DNA from: Pseudomonas nunensis
GTDB taxonomy: Bacteria > Pseudomonadota > Gammaproteobacteria > Pseudomonadales > Pseudomonadaceae
Assembly (NCBI RefSeq): GCF_024296925.1
Contig: NZ_CP101125.1
Coordinates: 6,140,501-6,204,500, forward strand
DNA length: 64,000 bases
Direction of reading: 5' to 3'
The position numbers and the translations under genes are program-made. A model generated the notes under the pieces. That model saw only the letters and a list, made by a program, of their open reading frames with translations. It ran no database searches and was not told the origin of the DNA. Of this stretch, positions 18,766 to 27,588 are shown one piece after another; the first letter of the stretch is position 1; the number at the start of each line of letters is the position of its first letter.

Positions 18766-18987
18766 CTGCGTTCGACTCATGTACTCATGTAGCAGCGGCG
18801 TTTGACTCATGTAGCAGCTGCCGAGGCACGAGGCTGCGTTTGACTCATGTAGCAGCTGCCGAGGCACGAGGCTGCGTTCGGCTGCGAAGCAGTCGTAAAA
18901 CCTTAGCACGCAATCTTCCTGAATCACCGCATCGCCTGATCTCGCGACTGCTTCGCAGCCGAACGCAGGCTTCGCCAGCTGCTACAC
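18766..18987. repeat. Dispersed repeat with 38-bp tandem duplication and long inverted ends
   Basis: It contains two perfect tandem copies of a 38-base unit (18803-18840 and 18841-18878; unit begins TGACTCATGTAGCAGCTGCC) and a shortened, degenerate copy just upstream. The following GCGTTCGGCTGCGAAGCAGTCG (18874-18895) is inverted perfectly at 18945-18966, and TGTAGCAGCTG recurs inverted at 18977-18987. This is a second palindromic repeat family, unlike the GTGGGAGCG REPINs. Confidence 0.85.
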
Positions 18988-20370
18988 AGGTCGCGGTGTC
19001 CGGTGGTGAACACGCCAGGCGAGCAACCCAAGAAGCACCAACCCAAATACCCCGGCAATCGCCCACAACAACTGGTCATCACTGATCAACGGCTTCTCGA
19101 TCCGCAAATACCCCGGCTGCAGCAGCAACTCGCGCATGGCCTTGTTCGCTTCTTCCAGGGTTACGCCTTGCAGTTCCTTGGCCGGGTCGGTGAAACGGCC
19201 GTCCTCATAATCGCCCAGGGCACCCCAATAATAATCGGCCAAGGCGCTGTTACCTTGAACGGCCCACGACTGACGGGCGATGGCGGCTTGTTTGAGGCGG
19301 TCAAAGGTCTCGACATCTAGGCCGTTCTTGAGCAACTCGGCCTTCATGTCCTCCAGCACCTGCTCGGCTTCGGCGACGTTTTCGCGCTCTAGGTCGGCAT
19401 TCAGGCTCATGAAACCAACGCTGCCGAACAACTCGCGCTCAGCCCAAGGGCCGTAGGACAAGCCATGGGCCAGGCGCATCTGCCGATACAGCGCCCAATC
19501 CAGATAGTCCTTGAGCAAGTCGAAAGTCTGGTCCGGTATGTCTTCCAGCACCGGCTCCGGGACCAGCCAGTGCAACTTCGCGCCACCACCGACAAAACCG
19601 TGAATCAGGCTGCGTTCATGAGCGGCGCTGGCGTTGATTTCTGGCAGCGGCAAATGGTCGGTGGGGTCGACCGCTTCCAATGCGCCATAGGCCCGTTCCA
19701 GATAGGCCGGCAGCAATTTGTCGAGGTCACCGACCACGATCAGCGTCATGTTATTCGGCGCGTACCAGGCCTTGCGCACCGTCTCCAGTTGCTCGCTCGT
19801 CAGGTGACCGACTTCCGCACGCTCGGGGCATTTGAGGCCCAGTTCCACGGCAAGTTGATTACTGGCGGTGTGGCCCAGGTCCTGACGATCCATCCAGCGC
19901 TGCAAGTGTGAGTAGTGACCGCCATCTTCGCGCTCGACCACTTGCTTGGCGGCGTTGATCGCGTTGTCGTCGATGCGGGTCTGGGTCAGCAGCGCCAGCA
20001 GCAGGTCGAGGACCTTGCGCTGGTTTTTCGCCGGGGCTTCGATGACGAACGTGGTGTCGGCGTTGCTGGTGTAGGCGTTCCATTCACCGCCCAACGCCTG
20101 CATGCGCTCCTCCAAGCCACCTTCGCCGCTGGCGTCGATGCCGCTGAACAGCAAATGTTCAAGCAGGTGCGGCAGCTCTTTGTCAGCGCATTTGAAGTCA
20201 TCGAAACCGACGCCGACCACCAGGCGAATTGCCACGTGTCCGCGATCAGTGCCGGGCTTGAGCATCAATTGCAGACCGTTGGGCAGCGCATAGCCTTCGA
20301 CCTGGAAACGATCCAGGGCAAACGAAGGAAATGAACCGAGCAACAGACAGGCGAATAACAGACAATGCAT
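18982..20370 (-). CDS. M16-family zinc metallopeptidase, exported
   Basis: A 462-residue M16 (pitrilysin/insulinase-like) protein. A signal peptide (residues 1-18, cleavage after SFA) is followed by the inverted zinc motif HLLEH (His68, Glu71, His72) in KELPHLLEHLLFSG and the downstream acidic region. A C-terminal hydrophobic segment (about 433-455) followed by basic residues anchors it in the inner membrane, with the protease domain in the periplasm. The upstream in-frame extension to 20526 runs through a REPIN and was rejected; the ATG at 20370 has GGAAG seven bases upstream. The TAG stop lies inside the repeat element at 18766-18987, so the last residues may have been altered by its insertion. 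Confidence 0.85.
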   Translation of the reverse strand: MHCLLFACLLLGSFPSFALDRFQVEGYALPNGLQLMLKPGTDRGHVAIRLVVGVGFDDFKCADKELPHLLEHLLFSGIDASGEGGLEERMQALGGEWNAYTSNADTTFVIEAPAKNQRKVLDLLLALLTQTRIDDNAINAAKQVVEREDGGHYSHLQRWMDRQDLGHTASNQLAVELGLKCPERAEVGHLTSEQLETVRKAWYAPNNMTLIVVGDLDKLLPAYLERAYGALEAVDPTDHLPLPEINASAAHERSLIHGFVGGGAKLHWLVPEPVLEDIPDQTFDLLKDYLDWALYRQMRLAHGLSYGPWAERELFGSVGFMSLNADLERENVAEAEQVLEDMKAELLKNGLDVETFDRLKQAAIARQSWAVQGNSALADYYWGALGDYEDGRFTDPAKELQGVTLEEANKAMRELLLQPGYLRIEKPLISDDQLLWAIAGVFGLVLLGLLAWRVHHRTPRPV

Positions 20371-20415
20371 AACGAGCTTCCATACGGCTGATTGGAGATC
20401 CGTGTCGTCAGTCAG

Positions 20416-20491
20416 GGCCTCTTCGCGAGCAAGCCCGCTCCCACAGGAGTACGCATTCCAATGTGGGAGCGGGCTTGCTCGCGAAGAGGCC
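20416..20491. repeat. REPIN (short spacer)
   Basis: GGCCTCTTCGCGAGCAAGCC at the left and its exact inverted copy at the right, 30-base arms around a 16-base centre. It lies between the Na/Pi cotransporter and the M16 peptidase genes, which read the same way. Confidence 0.92.
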
Positions 20492-20536
20492 TGAATGGCT
20501 GAACCATTGTTACTGACTGACCACACTGCCAGACGT

Positions 20537-22195
20537 TCAAGGCGAATGTGTGATGTCCGCCAAATCGTCAGCCGCCAGTGCCCCTGTGTCGGCGGTTTCC
20601 AGGACCGCGTAGGCGCTGCTGCAAAACAGCGAATTCAGGCGTTTCATGTCGGCAATCAGCTCCAGGTGCAGCGAACTGGTTTCGATACTTTGCACGATCT
20701 TACGTTGCAATCGGCTGACATGAGCATGGGCCAAGCGGCGTTCCTGTGCGCGAAAGCGACGTTTCTCACGCAGCAACTGGCGCGCACTTTCCGGGTCGCT
20801 GCTGAGGAACACCGACAACCCCAGGCGCAGGTTGGAAATCAACTGACTGTGCAGCCCCGCCAGCTCTTCCAGGCCCACCTCGGAAAACGACCGGCGCTGC
20901 GAGGTTTTCTGCTGCTGGACCTTGCGCAGCATGCGTTCGATCAGGTCGCTGGCGAGTTTGAGGTTGATCGCCAGTTCGATAATTTCCGCCCAACGGCGGC
21001 TGTCCTGATCACTGAGATCTTCGCGAGGCATCTGCGCCAGGTAGAGCTTGATCGCGCTGTACAGCGCCTCGACATCATCGGTCAGGCGGCGCATTTCCTG
21101 GGTCACGGCAGTCTGTTTGCCATGCAGCACGTCGAGCATGGCTTCGAGCATGTTGTCGATCAGGTCGCCGATGCGCAGGGTTTCCCGGGCGGCGTTGGCC
21201 AGTGCCAGACTCGGGGTGACCAGCGCAGTGGCGTCGAGGTGCCGGGGCTTGGCCATGCCGTTGAGTTCCGGACGTTCCGGCAACAGCCACGCGCAAAGCT
21301 TGGCCATCGGCCCGACGCTCGGCAGCAGGATCAGGCAGCGCGCGGTGTTGTAGAGCAGGTGGAAGCCGATGACCATTTCCTGCGAGCTGAAGTCCAGGCT
21401 GTCGATCCAGTGCACCAGCGGATCGAGCACCGGGATGATCAGCAGCAAGCCGATCAACTTGTACAACAGGCTGCCCAGCGCCACTTGGCGGCCGGCCGCG
21501 TTTTGCATGCTGGTGCTCATGAACGCCAACACGCCGCTGCCGATATTGGCGCCGATCACCAGGCCGATGGCGACTGGCAGGCTGATCACGCCGGCACCGG
21601 CCAAGGTCGCGGTCAGCAGCACGGCCGCCAGGCTGGAGTAGGAAATCATCGCGAACAGCGCGCCAATCAGCGCATCGAGCAGGATGTCGCCGGTCAGGGA
21701 GGCGAAGATCACCTTCACTCCCTGAGCGTGGGTGATCGGCGCAGCGGCTTCGACAATCAGTTGCAGCGCCAGGATGATCAGCCCCAGGCCGATCGCCACC
21801 CGGCCCATCTGCCCGACGCGGGTCTGTTTGCGCGACAGAAAGAAAATCACCCCGAGGAAGATCAGCAGCGGCGACAGCCACGACAGGTCAAACGTCAGCA
21901 CCCGCGCCATCAGCGCCGTACCGACGTCGGCGCCGAGCATGGTTGCCAGGGCCGGGGTCAGCGCCATCAGGCCCTGACCGACGAAGGAAGTGACGAGCAT
22001 GGCTGTGGCGTTGCTGCTCTGGACCATGGCGGTCACGACGATGCCGGCGATGAACGCCAAGCCACGCTTGGACATGTTCTGGCCAATCACATGGCGCAGG
22101 TTGGAACCGTAGACCCGCAGGATGCCGGTTCGGACGATGTGCGTGCCCCAGATCAGCAAGGTCACGGCAGATAGCAAATTGAGCAGGGTCAGCAT
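20537..22195 (-). CDS. Na/Pi cotransporter family protein (NptA/YjbB-like)
   Basis: A 552-residue protein with the duplicated Na/Pi-cotransporter membrane domain (GMVQSS-type repeats: VVTAMVQSSNATAML and a second SYSSLAAVLLTATLAGAG) in residues 1-310 and a C-terminal helical PhoU-like region (about 330-540). It would move phosphate, probably as an exporter, with the PhoU-like domain regulating it. The start at 22195 (MLTLLNLLSAV) was chosen over one ten residues upstream because an AGGGGG ribosome site precedes it. It is monocistronic or leads into the M16 gene across a REPIN. Confidence 0.88.
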   Translation of the reverse strand: MLTLLNLLSAVTLLIWGTHIVRTGILRVYGSNLRHVIGQNMSKRGLAFIAGIVVTAMVQSSNATAMLVTSFVGQGLMALTPALATMLGADVGTALMARVLTFDLSWLSPLLIFLGVIFFLSRKQTRVGQMGRVAIGLGLIILALQLIVEAAAPITHAQGVKVIFASLTGDILLDALIGALFAMISYSSLAAVLLTATLAGAGVISLPVAIGLVIGANIGSGVLAFMSTSMQNAAGRQVALGSLLYKLIGLLLIIPVLDPLVHWIDSLDFSSQEMVIGFHLLYNTARCLILLPSVGPMAKLCAWLLPERPELNGMAKPRHLDATALVTPSLALANAARETLRIGDLIDNMLEAMLDVLHGKQTAVTQEMRRLTDDVEALYSAIKLYLAQMPREDLSDQDSRRWAEIIELAINLKLASDLIERMLRKVQQQKTSQRRSFSEVGLEELAGLHSQLISNLRLGLSVFLSSDPESARQLLREKRRFRAQERRLAHAHVSRLQRKIVQSIETSSLHLELIADMKRLNSLFCSSAYAVLETADTGALAADDLADITHSP

Positions 22196-22502
22196 GCTGG
22201 GCCCCCTGTGGTGGTAGCGTCCCAAAGGGACAAGTTGACGGTACCGCGCGACGTTCTACGTTCTGTACTTAAGCTGTAGTTGGCTAACGGTCTGGGCGCC
22301 AGCATCGCATAGCTAAAGAAGTGATTGAAACAAAACTGTCATAAAAACAGCTTGATTCGATTGAGAAAAAGCACCGCAAAACCAAATGTGGGAGCGGGCT
22401 TGCTCGCGAAAGCGTCGTATCAGGCAACATTGATGTCGACTGATATTCCGCCTTCGCGAGCAAGCCCGCTCCCACAGGGTACGCAGGGCTACAGCATTCG
22501 GG
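22196..22502. other. Intergenic region with REPIN
   Basis: This is 307 bases between terC (stop at left) and the Na/Pi cotransporter start. It contains a REPIN (listed separately) and, close to the cotransporter, about 100 bases that should hold its promoter. No gene is seen. Confidence 0.7.
22387..22476. repeat. REPIN
   Basis: TGTGGGAGCGGGCTTGCTCG at the left and its inverted copy ending in CCCACA at the right, about 50 bases apart, with partly matching inner flanks. Confidence 0.9.
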
Positions 22503-23270
22503 TTACTGCCCAGGAATGTCCTTGCGCAGTTTCACCGGGTCCTGCTGTTTTTTCTTTTTCGCGATCGCGGTGCGCATTTTGATGTTGATCGCTTCCACCG
22601 CCAGCGAGAACGCCATGGCGAAGTAGACGTAGCCTTTTGGCACGTGCACATCGAAGGATTCGGCAATCAGCACCGTACCGACGATCAACAGGAACGACAG
22701 CGCCAGCATCTTCAGCGACGGGTGTTTGTCGATGAATTCGCTGATGGTGCCGGACGCCCACATCATCACCAGCACGGCGACGATGATCGCCGCGACCATG
22801 ACCGGTACGTGGGAAACCATGCCGACAGCAGTGATCACCGAGTCCAGCGAGAACACGATGTCGATGATCGCAATCTGGATGATCGTGTAGAGGAATTTGC
22901 CGCCCTTGCCGCCCGGCTCCTCATTGGTTTCGTCTTCACCTTCCAGTGCGTGGTACATCTCTTGCGAGCTCTTCCACAGCAGGAACAGGCCACCGAAGAA
23001 CAGAATCAGGTCACGCCCGGAAATCCCCTGGCCGAACACTTCGAACAGGTCGGCAGTCAGGCGCATGACCCAAGTGATCGACAGCAGCAACAGGATCCGC
23101 GTGACCATGGCCAGCGCCAGGCCGAAAATCCGGGTGCGCGCCTGCATATGCTTGGGCATACGGCTGACCAGGATCGAGATCATGATGATGTTATCGATGC
23201 CCAGGACGATCTCCAGGGCAGTCAGGGTGAAGAAGGCAACCCAGATTTCAGGGTTGGTCAGCCATTCCAT
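22503..23270 (-). CDS. TerC-family integral membrane protein
   Basis: A 255-residue membrane protein with seven predicted helices and the TerC hallmarks: LEIVLGIDNIIMISIL in the first helix and IDIVFSLDSVITAVGM in the fourth (the paired acidic residues D and DS). The family is implicated in metal ion (Mn, Ca) export and tellurium resistance phenotypes. It lacks the extra CBS/transporter-associated domain of the longer YoaE/YegH type. The lysine-rich C-terminus (AKKKKQQ) is cytoplasmic. A strong ribosome site (AAGGA) lies eight bases before the ATG. Confidence 0.9.
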   Translation of the reverse strand: MEWLTNPEIWVAFFTLTALEIVLGIDNIIMISILVSRMPKHMQARTRIFGLALAMVTRILLLLSITWVMRLTADLFEVFGQGISGRDLILFFGGLFLLWKSSQEMYHALEGEDETNEEPGGKGGKFLYTIIQIAIIDIVFSLDSVITAVGMVSHVPVMVAAIIVAVLVMMWASGTISEFIDKHPSLKMLALSFLLIVGTVLIAESFDVHVPKGYVYFAMAFSLAVEAINIKMRTAIAKKKKQQDPVKLRKDIPGQ

Positions 23271-23355
23271 GTTTTTTCCTTTGAGCGAGTGTTAAACCAC
23301 AAAGGGCCCGGGCTTCAAACTGCAAAGCCTGGACCCGCCATGGTGAGTCTTGGGC

Positions 23356-24663
23356 TTACAGCGTGCTGAATACCGGGAAGATCCCCATCAGCAACGCTGC
23401 AACCAATATGCACATGCACACCAGCACTGCCCACTTGAGGGTAAAGCGCTGGTGATCACCAAATTCGATACCGGCCAGGGCCACCAACAGGTAGGTCGAT
23501 GGAACCAGCGGGCTCAGCAAGTGGACGGGCTGACCGACGATCGAGGCACGTGCCATCTCTACGGCGGTTATACCGTAGTGACTGGCGGCTTCGGCAAGCA
23601 CCGGTAACACGCCGTAATAAAATGCATCGTTCGACATGAAGAAGGTGAACGGCATGCTCACCAACGCCGTAATCACGGCCAGGTACGGGCCGAGGAAATC
23701 CGGGATCACCGCCAGCAGGCTTTTCGACATCGCATCGACCATGCCGGTGCCCGACAGGATACCGGTGAAGATACCCGCCGCGAAGATCAAACCGACCACT
23801 GCCAGCACGCTACCGGCGTGGGCCGCCACACGATCCTTCTGCTGTTGCAGGCAAGGATAGTTGACGATCATCGCAATACTGAACGCCACCATGAACAACA
23901 CAGGCAGCGGCAACAGGCCGGCGATCAGGGTGCACATCAGGGCAATGGTCAACGCGCCGTTGAACCAGATCAGCTTCGGACGACGGGCATCCGGGAACTG
24001 CGAAACGCTGATTTCACTGTGGTCCACTTCGTCGCCGGCCAGGTGCAATTCACCCAGGCGAGCACGCTCACGTTTACCGTAGAAGTAGGCAATCGCCAGG
24101 ATCGCCACCACGCCGGCCAGCATCGCCGGAATCATCGGCACGAAAATGTCGGACGGGTCGACGTGCAGCGCACTCGCGGCACGGGCCGTCGGGCCACCCC
24201 ACGGGGTCATGTTCATCACGCCGCCGGCGAGGATGATCAGGCCAGCCATGATTCGCGGGCTCATGCCGATGCGGCTGTAGAGCGGCAGCATGGCGGCCAC
24301 GCAGATCATATAAGTGGTCGCGCCGTCACCATCGAGGGAGACAACGAGCGCCAGAACGGCGGTGCCGACCGAAACTTTCAACGGGTCGCCCTTGACCAGT
24401 TTTAGGATCTTGCGCACGGCCGGGTCGAACAGGCCGGAGTCGATCATCAGGGCGAAGTACAGAATGGCGAACATCAGCATCACGCCGGTCGGCGCAAGCT
24501 TGGTGATGCCTTCGAGCATCATTGGGCCGATCTTCGTTGCAAAACCGCCGAACAGGGCAAAGATGATTGGAATAATGATCAAAGCGATCAGCGCGGACAG
24601 GCGCTTGGTCATGATCAGGAACATGAACGTGATGACCATGGCGAAGCCAAGGAAAGTCAGCAT
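23356..24663 (-). CDS. CitMHS-family citrate:cation symporter
   Basis: A 435-residue transporter with about twelve membrane helices of the CitMHS family (Bacillus CitM/CitH type), with signatures SLDGDGATTYMICVAAMLPLY, GGVMNMTPWGGPTARAA and FFMSNDAFYYGVLPVL. It imports citrate complexed with a divalent cation (Mg, Ca or others) with protons. A GGAG site lies eight bases before the ATG. It is monocistronic; no two-component CitAB-type sensor is adjacent. Precise metal preference cannot be read from the sequence. Confidence 0.88.
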   Translation of the reverse strand: MLTFLGFAMVITFMFLIMTKRLSALIALIIIPIIFALFGGFATKIGPMMLEGITKLAPTGVMLMFAILYFALMIDSGLFDPAVRKILKLVKGDPLKVSVGTAVLALVVSLDGDGATTYMICVAAMLPLYSRIGMSPRIMAGLIILAGGVMNMTPWGGPTARAASALHVDPSDIFVPMIPAMLAGVVAILAIAYFYGKRERARLGELHLAGDEVDHSEISVSQFPDARRPKLIWFNGALTIALMCTLIAGLLPLPVLFMVAFSIAMIVNYPCLQQQKDRVAAHAGSVLAVVGLIFAAGIFTGILSGTGMVDAMSKSLLAVIPDFLGPYLAVITALVSMPFTFFMSNDAFYYGVLPVLAEAASHYGITAVEMARASIVGQPVHLLSPLVPSTYLLVALAGIEFGDHQRFTLKWAVLVCMCILVAALLMGIFPVFSTL

Positions 24664-25059
24664 GGGAATACTCCAGGCGTAGCGCGGCTAGGGAATGGGC
24701 GAACCGGGTGGGGTCAGCGCAGAACGGGAAGCACTAGGCGTACGGGGGGAGTTGCGGCAAAGCGGCGGGTAGCAGAGGACATCAGAATCACCATTGTTGT
24801 TGTTAATTGGACCGTACCAGCGATAAAACACAGGCATTGGCCAACCGGTCTGTTGCCGGTAGTGGGGGCGATCCTAATGGGCAAAGCTTTCATCAAGCTT
24901 TCGTTGCTGAAAGCATTGACCGGGTGTGCGACCGGTCGTCGGACGGATGGTAAGCCGAGTTGAAGCATTCGCGAGCAGGCTCGCTCCCACAGGGATACGC
25001 ATTCCAATGTGGGAGCGAGCCTGCTCGCGAAGCGGTCAACACTGATGAGGAGTGAACAC
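24664..25059. other. Divergent intergenic region with REPIN
   Basis: This is 396 bases between the citrate transporter (leftward) and the GFA-family gene (rightward). It should hold both promoters. It contains the REPIN at 24968-25031, which lies just upstream of the GFA start. Open frames reading through it run through the REPIN and were rejected. Confidence 0.65.
24968..25031. repeat. REPIN (short spacer, GAGC variant)
   Basis: TTCGCGAGCAGGCTCGCTCC and its inverted copy, with only 16 bases between the arms. The core is the GGGAGCGAGCCTGCTCGCG variant rather than GGGAGCGGGCTTGCTCGCG. Confidence 0.9.
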
Positions 25060-25461
25060 ATGGGCGATATTCATACAGGCGGCTGTCATTGCGGCCATCT
25101 GCGCTATCAATTCAGCGGGCCGTTGCACGACATCGCCCACTGCCATTGCTCGATTTGCCGACGGGTCAGTGGCGGGATCGTGACCACCTGGATCACCGTG
25201 CCCGCCTCACACTTCGAATGGCTGGGCGGGATACCCGCGCGGTACGACTCTTCTGAACATTGCGCGCGATATTTCTGCCCGACCTGTGGGGCCCAGGTTG
25301 CGCTCATAACCCAGCTCAGCCCCGAGAGCATCGACCTGACCATCGCCACGCTCGATCACCCTGAAGACGCCCCGGCCGACCGGCACATCTGGACCGACAG
25401 CCGCTTGCCCTGGCTGCACCTGGACGAACATTTGCCCGGTGAAGCCGAGGAAAGCATCTGA
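25060..25461 (+). CDS. GFA-family (Mss4-like) zinc protein
   Basis: A 133-residue protein of the glutathione-dependent formaldehyde-activating enzyme (GFA)/CENP-V family. The zinc ligands are present: GGCHCGHLRY, HCHCSICRR and YFCPTCGAQV. Family members bind one or two structural or catalytic zinc ions and glutathione; most are of unknown substrate. The ATG at 25060 follows ATGAGGAGTG. A longer frame from 25009 runs through the REPIN and was rejected. It is convergent with the next gene, whose stop directly abuts. Confidence 0.85.
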   Translation: MGDIHTGGCHCGHLRYQFSGPLHDIAHCHCSICRRVSGGIVTTWITVPASHFEWLGGIPARYDSSEHCARYFCPTCGAQVALITQLSPESIDLTIATLDHPEDAPADRHIWTDSRLPWLHLDEHLPGEAEESI

Positions 25462-25788
25462 TCAGAAAATAGAAAGGTTCAGCGGCCGGATCGCGCCCAT
25501 CCATACCGCGTGCTCGGTGTGGTCGAGCAGATCATCGCCGGTGTCCGGGTGCAGGAACACCACCAGGCCGTTGCGATTGAGCACCAGCCACGGCAGCACC
25601 TCACCGATGAGCTCCGGCCCGAATGCCAGTTGGCAACTCCAGTCCGGGTGCGGACCGACCGGGCGCTCGTGCACGCGGCCCATCTTCAGCGGGAATACCT
25701 TGGCCGCCTGCTCACACAAGGCCCGTGCCTGGTCGATGGTGCTGGCGTCGAAATAGACGTGGGCGTGGTAGCCAGTGATCTGTTGCAT
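25462..25788 (-). CDS. DOPA 4,5-dioxygenase-family protein
   Basis: A 108-residue protein matching the DOPA 4,5-dioxygenase (DOPA_dioxygen) family: GYHAHVYFD near the start, GPHPDWSCQLAF in the middle and LVVFLHPDTGDDLLDHTEHAVWMG near the end, with several conserved histidines that could bind iron. Fungal relatives open the ring of DOPA in betalain-type pigments; the bacterial substrate is unknown. The start at 25788 was chosen because the family begins with this YHAHVYFD region. Stops of this gene and the GFA gene are adjacent (tail to tail). Confidence 0.82.
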   Translation of the reverse strand: MQQITGYHAHVYFDASTIDQARALCEQAAKVFPLKMGRVHERPVGPHPDWSCQLAFGPELIGEVLPWLVLNRNGLVVFLHPDTGDDLLDHTEHAVWMGAIRPLNLSIF

Positions 25789-25871
25789 TTGAACCTCTCG
25801 AAATCCCGGTCGAACCCTCACCGTTCCCTACAGGTCACACGCCATATACGTAGGAAATAAGGAACTCAGCC

Positions 25872-26537
25872 ATGAAAAATGCCGAAACCCCGGTGGTGAA
25901 AGTGGTGCTCTATGGTGCCATGAGTAGCCTGGGCAGTGCGCTGATGGCTGAAATGCTGCGGCGTCAGCATGAAGTGATCGCGATTCTCGATGACCTGACG
26001 GCGCTGGCGCCACGACCGGGCTTGCGCACCAAGAACGGCGACCTGTTCGACGCCGAACGGGTCAAGCAAAGCGTGGCCGGTGCTTCGGCAGTCATCTGTT
26101 TACTAGACGCACCAGGGCTGCCGCTCAACAGTGAACACGTGGAAAAAACCATCGTGCCCGGCCCGGTCGAGCAAGTGCTGGCGGTGGATGCGCTGATCGA
26201 CGGCATGCAAGCCGCGCAAATTAGCCGCTTGTTTGTGGTGGGGCATTTTGAGGAGCTGGACGAGCCGGAGGTGGAGGATGACCTTCAGCACCACGCCGCC
26301 GAAGAAATTCTCGACGCCTTGCAAAGCAGCGGGCTGCAATGGACGTTGGTGGACGCCCCGCGTGGGGTTGCCGGGTTGACCATCGAGCATTTCAGCCAAG
26401 TCAGCAGCAGCCTGGAGACGGGATTGGCCGAGCCGCTTGAGCGGTTGAACCGGGTCGCCGTGGGGATTGCCGATGAGCTGCGTTTGAACCTGCATGTGGC
26501 TGAGCACGTAAATTTTGTCGCGGCTACACCGCAATAG
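25872..26537 (+). CDS. NAD(P)-binding atypical SDR (NmrA-like) protein
   Basis: A 221-residue Rossmann-fold protein. The N-terminal VVLYGAMSSLGSALMAEML resembles the GxxGxxG nucleotide loop of atypical SDRs but with serines replacing the central glycines. It is followed by the DD acidic region, VICLLD (strand with end motif) and SRLFVVGHFEEL. The C-terminal region, AEEILDALQSSGLQWTLVDAPRG, matches the NmrA/YwnB-type pattern. No clear YxxxK catalytic motif is present, so it may be a redox sensor or a reductase of unknown substrate. Its 3' end overlaps the convergent LysR gene by 14 bases. Confidence 0.75.
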   Translation: MKNAETPVVKVVLYGAMSSLGSALMAEMLRRQHEVIAILDDLTALAPRPGLRTKNGDLFDAERVKQSVAGASAVICLLDAPGLPLNSEHVEKTIVPGPVEQVLAVDALIDGMQAAQISRLFVVGHFEELDEPEVEDDLQHHAAEEILDALQSSGLQWTLVDAPRGVAGLTIEHFSQVSSSLETGLAEPLERLNRVAVGIADELRLNLHVAEHVNFVAATPQ

Positions 26538-27474
26538 AAGGGAAGGGCAAACCGGTCAACGATTGCGCACTGCTGGCCTGCTCCTCCATCAGCCAGTCCA
26601 CAAACTGTTGAATCAACACGCCACGGCGTTTGCGCTGGGGCAGTACCACGTAATAACCCAACCGGGAAATCACCGTGTCGGCAATCGGCCGACACAACAA
26701 ACCCTGGGCCAGCAAATCATCTACAAGGTGCCGCCAACCGATAGCCACGCCCTGACCGCCAATCGCGGCCTGGATCAACAACGTGTAATTGTCGAACCGC
26801 AGTTGCCCCGGCGCGGGTGCCGAAGTGATCCCCAATTCCCGGAACACACCACTCCAGTCGAACCAGTTGCTGCTGTTTTCACCGCGCAAATGCAGCAGCG
26901 GCAAATCGAGCAGGGCCTGAACCGGCAAGGGCAGGGCGCGATCCTTTAATAACAGCGGACTGCACACCGGGAACACTTCTTCGCTGAACAGCCAGTGGCT
27001 TTCGCCTTGTTTAAAGCGCCCATCGCCAAACAGGATCGCTACATCGATATCCGTGCGCAGCATGTTGTGATTGCGTTCACTGGTGACCAGGCTGACGTCG
27101 ACCTGCGGATTGGCTTCGTGAAAGCGGTGCAGGCGCGGCATCAACCAATAAGCGGCGAAGGCAAAATCGGTAGCGACTTGCAGCACTTCATGGGATTGCT
27201 GTGCGCTGATAGCGGTCAATCCGGCGTCGATATTCTGCAAACCGAGCTGAACCTGCTCGAAAAGGATCATTCCGGTCTCGGTCAGTTCGATGCCGCGATA
27301 GATCCGATCAAACAACCGCGTGCCCAGTTGTTCCTCCAACCGTTTGATCTGCTGGCTGATCGCCGGCTGCGTGGTCCCCAGCTCTACTGCAGCGGCAGTG
27401 AAGCTGTGCTGACGCGCCGCCGATTCGAAGGCGCGCAGCAAATCCAGAGACAAATCACCGAGGGCGTCATACAT
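26524..27474 (-). CDS. LysR-type regulator of choline-O-sulfate use
   Basis: A 316-residue LysR-type regulator with an N-terminal winged helix-turn-helix (SFTAAAVELGTTQPAISQQIKRLEEQLGTRLFDR) and a C-terminal periplasmic-binding-like effector domain. It is divergent from betC, with 114 bases between the start codons. That arrangement, followed by betC, choX and a SulP permease, is the conserved choline-O-sulfate locus of pseudomonads, so it most likely regulates betC-choX. The inducer (choline or choline-O-sulfate) is inference. Confidence 0.88.
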   Translation of the reverse strand: MYDALGDLSLDLLRAFESAARQHSFTAAAVELGTTQPAISQQIKRLEEQLGTRLFDRIYRGIELTETGMILFEQVQLGLQNIDAGLTAISAQQSHEVLQVATDFAFAAYWLMPRLHRFHEANPQVDVSLVTSERNHNMLRTDIDVAILFGDGRFKQGESHWLFSEEVFPVCSPLLLKDRALPLPVQALLDLPLLHLRGENSSNWFDWSGVFRELGITSAPAPGQLRFDNYTLLIQAAIGGQGVAIGWRHLVDDLLAQGLLCRPIADTVISRLGYYVVLPQRKRRGVLIQQFVDWLMEEQASSAQSLTGLPFPSIAV

Positions 27475-27588
27475 AAGCTGTGCTTATCCTAGTCATTGCC
27501 TTGCGTGGGCTTTACCACAAAGAGCATGGCCTACATGCTCGGTCGCAGCACTCTCGCATAAATATTCACTATGGAATGCCGCGATCAC
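27475..27588. promoter_or_regulatory. Divergent promoter region lysR/betC
   Basis: A 114-base region between divergent start codons. LysR-type regulators normally bind such regions at a T-N11-A dyad to control both genes. The segment around 27527-27575 is A/T-richer (CATAAATATTCACTATGG), but no single operator stands out clearly. Confidence 0.45.

Noticed and set aside
18803..18878. Tandem 38-base repeat as a CRISPR array
   Set aside because: The copies are directly adjacent with no spacers, and no cas gene is near.
20495..22174. A 559-codon rightward frame antisense to the Na/Pi cotransporter
   Set aside because: Rich in Gln/His/Arg, typical of an antisense shadow; the opposite strand encodes a clear membrane protein.
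24714..25061. A 115-codon leftward frame between the citrate transporter and the GFA gene
   Set aside because: It runs through a REPIN, lacks a ribosome site and has no protein-like features.
26131..26150. CACGTGGAA half-site resembling parS
   Set aside because: Only one half matches; the left half (TGAA) breaks the palindrome. Similar partial CACGTG sites at 33481, 60058 and 62585 were also dismissed.
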